A stretch of 8,403 nt of DNA from Betaproteobacteria bacterium. Lineage in GTDB: Bacteria; Pseudomonadota; Gammaproteobacteria; Burkholderiales; Burkholderiaceae. Below, piece after piece: positions 7,401-8,403 of the stretch (positions are counted from its first letter, which is position 1; each line of letters starts with the position of its first letter). The position numbers and the translations under genes are program-made. The stretch is taken from positions 1-8,403 of the forward strand of contig JABMMT010000228.1 of assembly GCA_013205155.1 (NCBI GenBank), read 5' to 3'. Under the pieces are notes generated by a model, which searched no databases, was not told where the DNA came from, and saw nothing but the letters and a program-made list of their open reading frames with translations.

Positions 7401-8403
7401 TCAGCCCCAGGTGGTTGCCAGCGGAACGTCATTGGGCTAAGATTTACTAGCGCAGTATTTTTAGCGCTTTGAGCATCTCTCCAAGCAAGGGTTTTAGTAT
7501 TAATAGAAATCATGCCATCAATATTTTCTTGAGTCAGATTAGTCTCTACCCTTCCAAAGACAATGGCGTTTTCTTCTTTTGATAATTGCACTACTAGATT
7601 ATCAGCAGCAAAATAAATCTCTCCACCATCTGGCTTACCGTTATCAATATTTAATTTTCCTTTTGAGCTGGCGCTACCCTCTAGAGCTTTAGGGCGGAGC
7701 TTGAACTCCTTGGCGATTTGAGTGAGATTGAGATTAGTAAAGTCCCACTCGATAGCGCCAATCCAATGGCGCCAATTACCCGCTTGCCCAGTAAGGCGTT
7801 GTGCAAAATTAACTTTAACTTCTACAGGGCCAGTAGTCCATGGTGTAGTAGCAGTCAGCACGCCTTGATGCTTACGGAAGCCATTCCTTAGGGTGAGGTT
7901 CCCAATATCAATAGTGCTTAACTGCTTTTGACTTTTTTGATCATCCCAAAATAATTTGACATCATTAATCTGAATATCATTTTGTGCAAATAGCCAGTTT
8001 TCAGCTGAATAATCATTAGGCTGACTATGAATTGGTAATCCCGCTATGGTGATTAGCCCTTTGCTATCACGACGAACATCAATTTGCGCACCCTTTAAGT
8101 TCAGCACATGAAAATAGGGTCCAAGGTGATATAAAGAATTCCAGCTAAGTTCACCATTAATTTTTTCAACGAATAATAAAGGCTTAGATGGATCTGCTCC
8201 GTTGAAGCGTAGTCCTTCAACTTCAAAGTTGGGTCGAATTCCAGTCCAAGCGACTTCTAACTTATCCATAGAAACGTTGGCTCCAATACGAGCACTAAGT
8301 AATTTTTCAATGCTTACTTTTGATTTTTCAATTTGAGGCCAAAGAATGAAACGAATTCCGAGGTGCCCAATTACAAATAAAGCTACTACTAGAGCAAGCA
8401 AAA
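4388..8403 (-). CDS. yhdP: YhdP-family AsmA-like intermembrane lipid transport protein, 5' end outside window
   Basis: At least 1337 residues are encoded here and the frame stays open at the right edge. The TTG at 8401 is very likely an internal leucine codon, so the true start lies beyond the window. The visible N-terminus is a membrane anchor (LALVVALFVIGHLGIRFILW, about residues 2-21). A long periplasmic region of alternating beta-rich segments follows, as in DUF3971/AsmA-like proteins. The most recognisable part is the C-terminal YhdP segment: the GRLLDVDTSGAQLLDVLSLQ region, the hydrophobic stretch near 1254-1275 (SLAAFAINPIIGLSALIGQY within it), and YLVQGSWKNPEVIPL at 1287-1301. In E. 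coli, YhdP (1266 aa), TamB and YdbH form bridge-like proteins moving phospholipids from the inner to the outer membrane. This copy ends in a polar tail with SNSSSPPS. It is probably the first of the four operon genes seen here; what precedes it is unseen. Confidence 0.92.
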   Translation of the reverse strand, partial: LLALVVALFVIGHLGIRFILWPQIEKSKVSIEKLLSARIGANVSMDKLEVAWTGIRPNFEVEGLRFNGADPSKPLLFVEKINGELSWNSLYHLGPYFHVLNLKGAQIDVRRDSKGLITIAGLPIHSQPNDYSAENWLFAQNDIQINDVKLFWDDQKSQKQLSTIDIGNLTLRNGFRKHQGVLTATTPWTTGPVEVKVNFAQRLTGQAGNWRHWIGAIEWDFTNLNLTQIAKEFKLRPKALEGSASSKGKLNIDNGKPDGGEIYFAADNLVVQLSKEENAIVFGRVETNLTQENIDGMISINTKTLAWRDAQSAKNTALVNLSPMTFRWQPPGADGEIKKFGFSSPKILVKDIALFALNLPLSKKVQRWIKDSQANGELQNLDINWSESKSALSTLKLPGNWFKSNKLDFTVSGKLINLSFTGVNKSMPSVSNLSGFISSNQNQGSFTVDSNNLGLEVNDLLADPKIKLDLAKGQISWVKTKGNWVVTAKDLALSNSEITTKLDLNYVLGGKGQADLMSLDMDFPTAKLATAHRYLPINMDKDTHYYLSKAFSAGDIQKGKLHIKGDPNKIPFPKGSTGEFTFNLPITAATYSPLPTLPSNQGVWSAFTNVNGLIAMQNELFTVDISQGNYKQVAMSQFHAEIPSVSAKQLVLSVNGNVQGEAPQMLEYLFASPVGKKQASLEKNLRVTGNTSIELGLKIPLSGNEDTKVDIKLNLPGNNAQWASFPPLENLKGKIRITDINPQFEDVSAKFLGGNLKIATAPSSAGAQNYSIVGDISANFIRDYFSNAVKSESVSLLDAMSGAAKYEGVLSFNKSGSETNLKFDLRDWASAAPIPAQKLKGAPLLGQVTIKTNPTTQAGSADASWIGNLGDVFAIQGELNQDGEVRSALGVGAPAILSQQGFNLNLVANELDVDSWIDFFGHQDKNNVQTKADDSSANSLEITAQVKKLTLIDRIWEDLNISASQQHSALQMRINAPQINGQIQYQGANQANPNGILSGIFSRLHVPDVPTELIKPTASNTSNQTTRGPDSIPSLDLSIEDFSWFKANLGQFKIKTISGNNALTIDSIQTINPEGESKITGQWSGASQNQSEHTQLNFDMDVKNAGQLITHWSDKKLVEGGQGKVNAAVEWDGSPFNPQFDSLKGQANLNLIKGRLLDVDTSGAQLLDVLSLQSLLKFATLDLQGSVGNIAAKGTSFNSINGSFDINQGIAQAKQFKIELNQARVAMNGQINIPKQTQDLRITIFPTIDATAGSLAAFAINPIIGLSALIGQYLITSQINRNFQSDYLVQGSWKNPEVIPLNQQGQPIDSETMDKIRSKDLLKEQSKPASNSSSPPS

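Noticed and set aside
8399..8401. TTG as the start of yhdP
   Set aside because: The frame remains open to the window edge and the codon begins inside the membrane anchor, leaving no cytoplasmic residues before it; the true start is more likely upstream of the visible sequence.

Overview
The window looks like chromosomal core sequence from a betaproteobacterium of the Burkholderiaceae. The compact, moderately AT-rich layout and the protein sequences resemble a small freshwater Polynucleobacter-type genome. That placement rests on recalled family sequences and gene context, not on a database search. I see no mobile element, CRISPR array, tRNA, rRNA or foreign-looking island.

The layout has two divergently or convergently arranged blocks. 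At the left edge (1-242, minus) is the N-terminal part of a GlcD-type glycolate oxidase FAD subunit, cut by the window edge. It diverges across 35 bp from a PduO-type cob(I)alamin adenosyltransferase gene (278-847, plus). That gene converges on a four-gene minus-strand run which, in transcription order from the right edge, is yhdP (partial, 5' end outside the window), a nitrilase-superfamily amidase gene, tldD, and a class I DAHP synthase gene (aroG-like). The yhdP stop and amidase start overlap as ATGA, and the next two gaps are only 24 and 30 bp, so these genes probably form one operon. The operon and the adenosyltransferase gene share a compact inverted repeat at 832-860 that can act as a bidirectional terminator.

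Functionally the operon is mixed: envelope lipid transport (YhdP), probable metabolite repair or omega-amidase activity (Nit), a metallopeptidase subunit (TldD), and the first step of aromatic amino acid synthesis (AroG). The other two genes concern glycolate oxidation and adenosylcobalamin supply. All four complete proteins retain their expected catalytic or metal-binding residues, and I find no frameshift or decay.

I did not find an undescribed multi-gene system. The most notable signals are in expression: -10-like hexamers lie 6-7 nt before the starts of glcD, the adenosyltransferase gene and aroG without a clear Shine-Dalgarno, suggesting possible leaderless starts. The terminator has the adenosyltransferase stop codon exactly in its loop. 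The amidase start is preceded by a copy of the anti-Shine-Dalgarno sequence instead of a Shine-Dalgarno.
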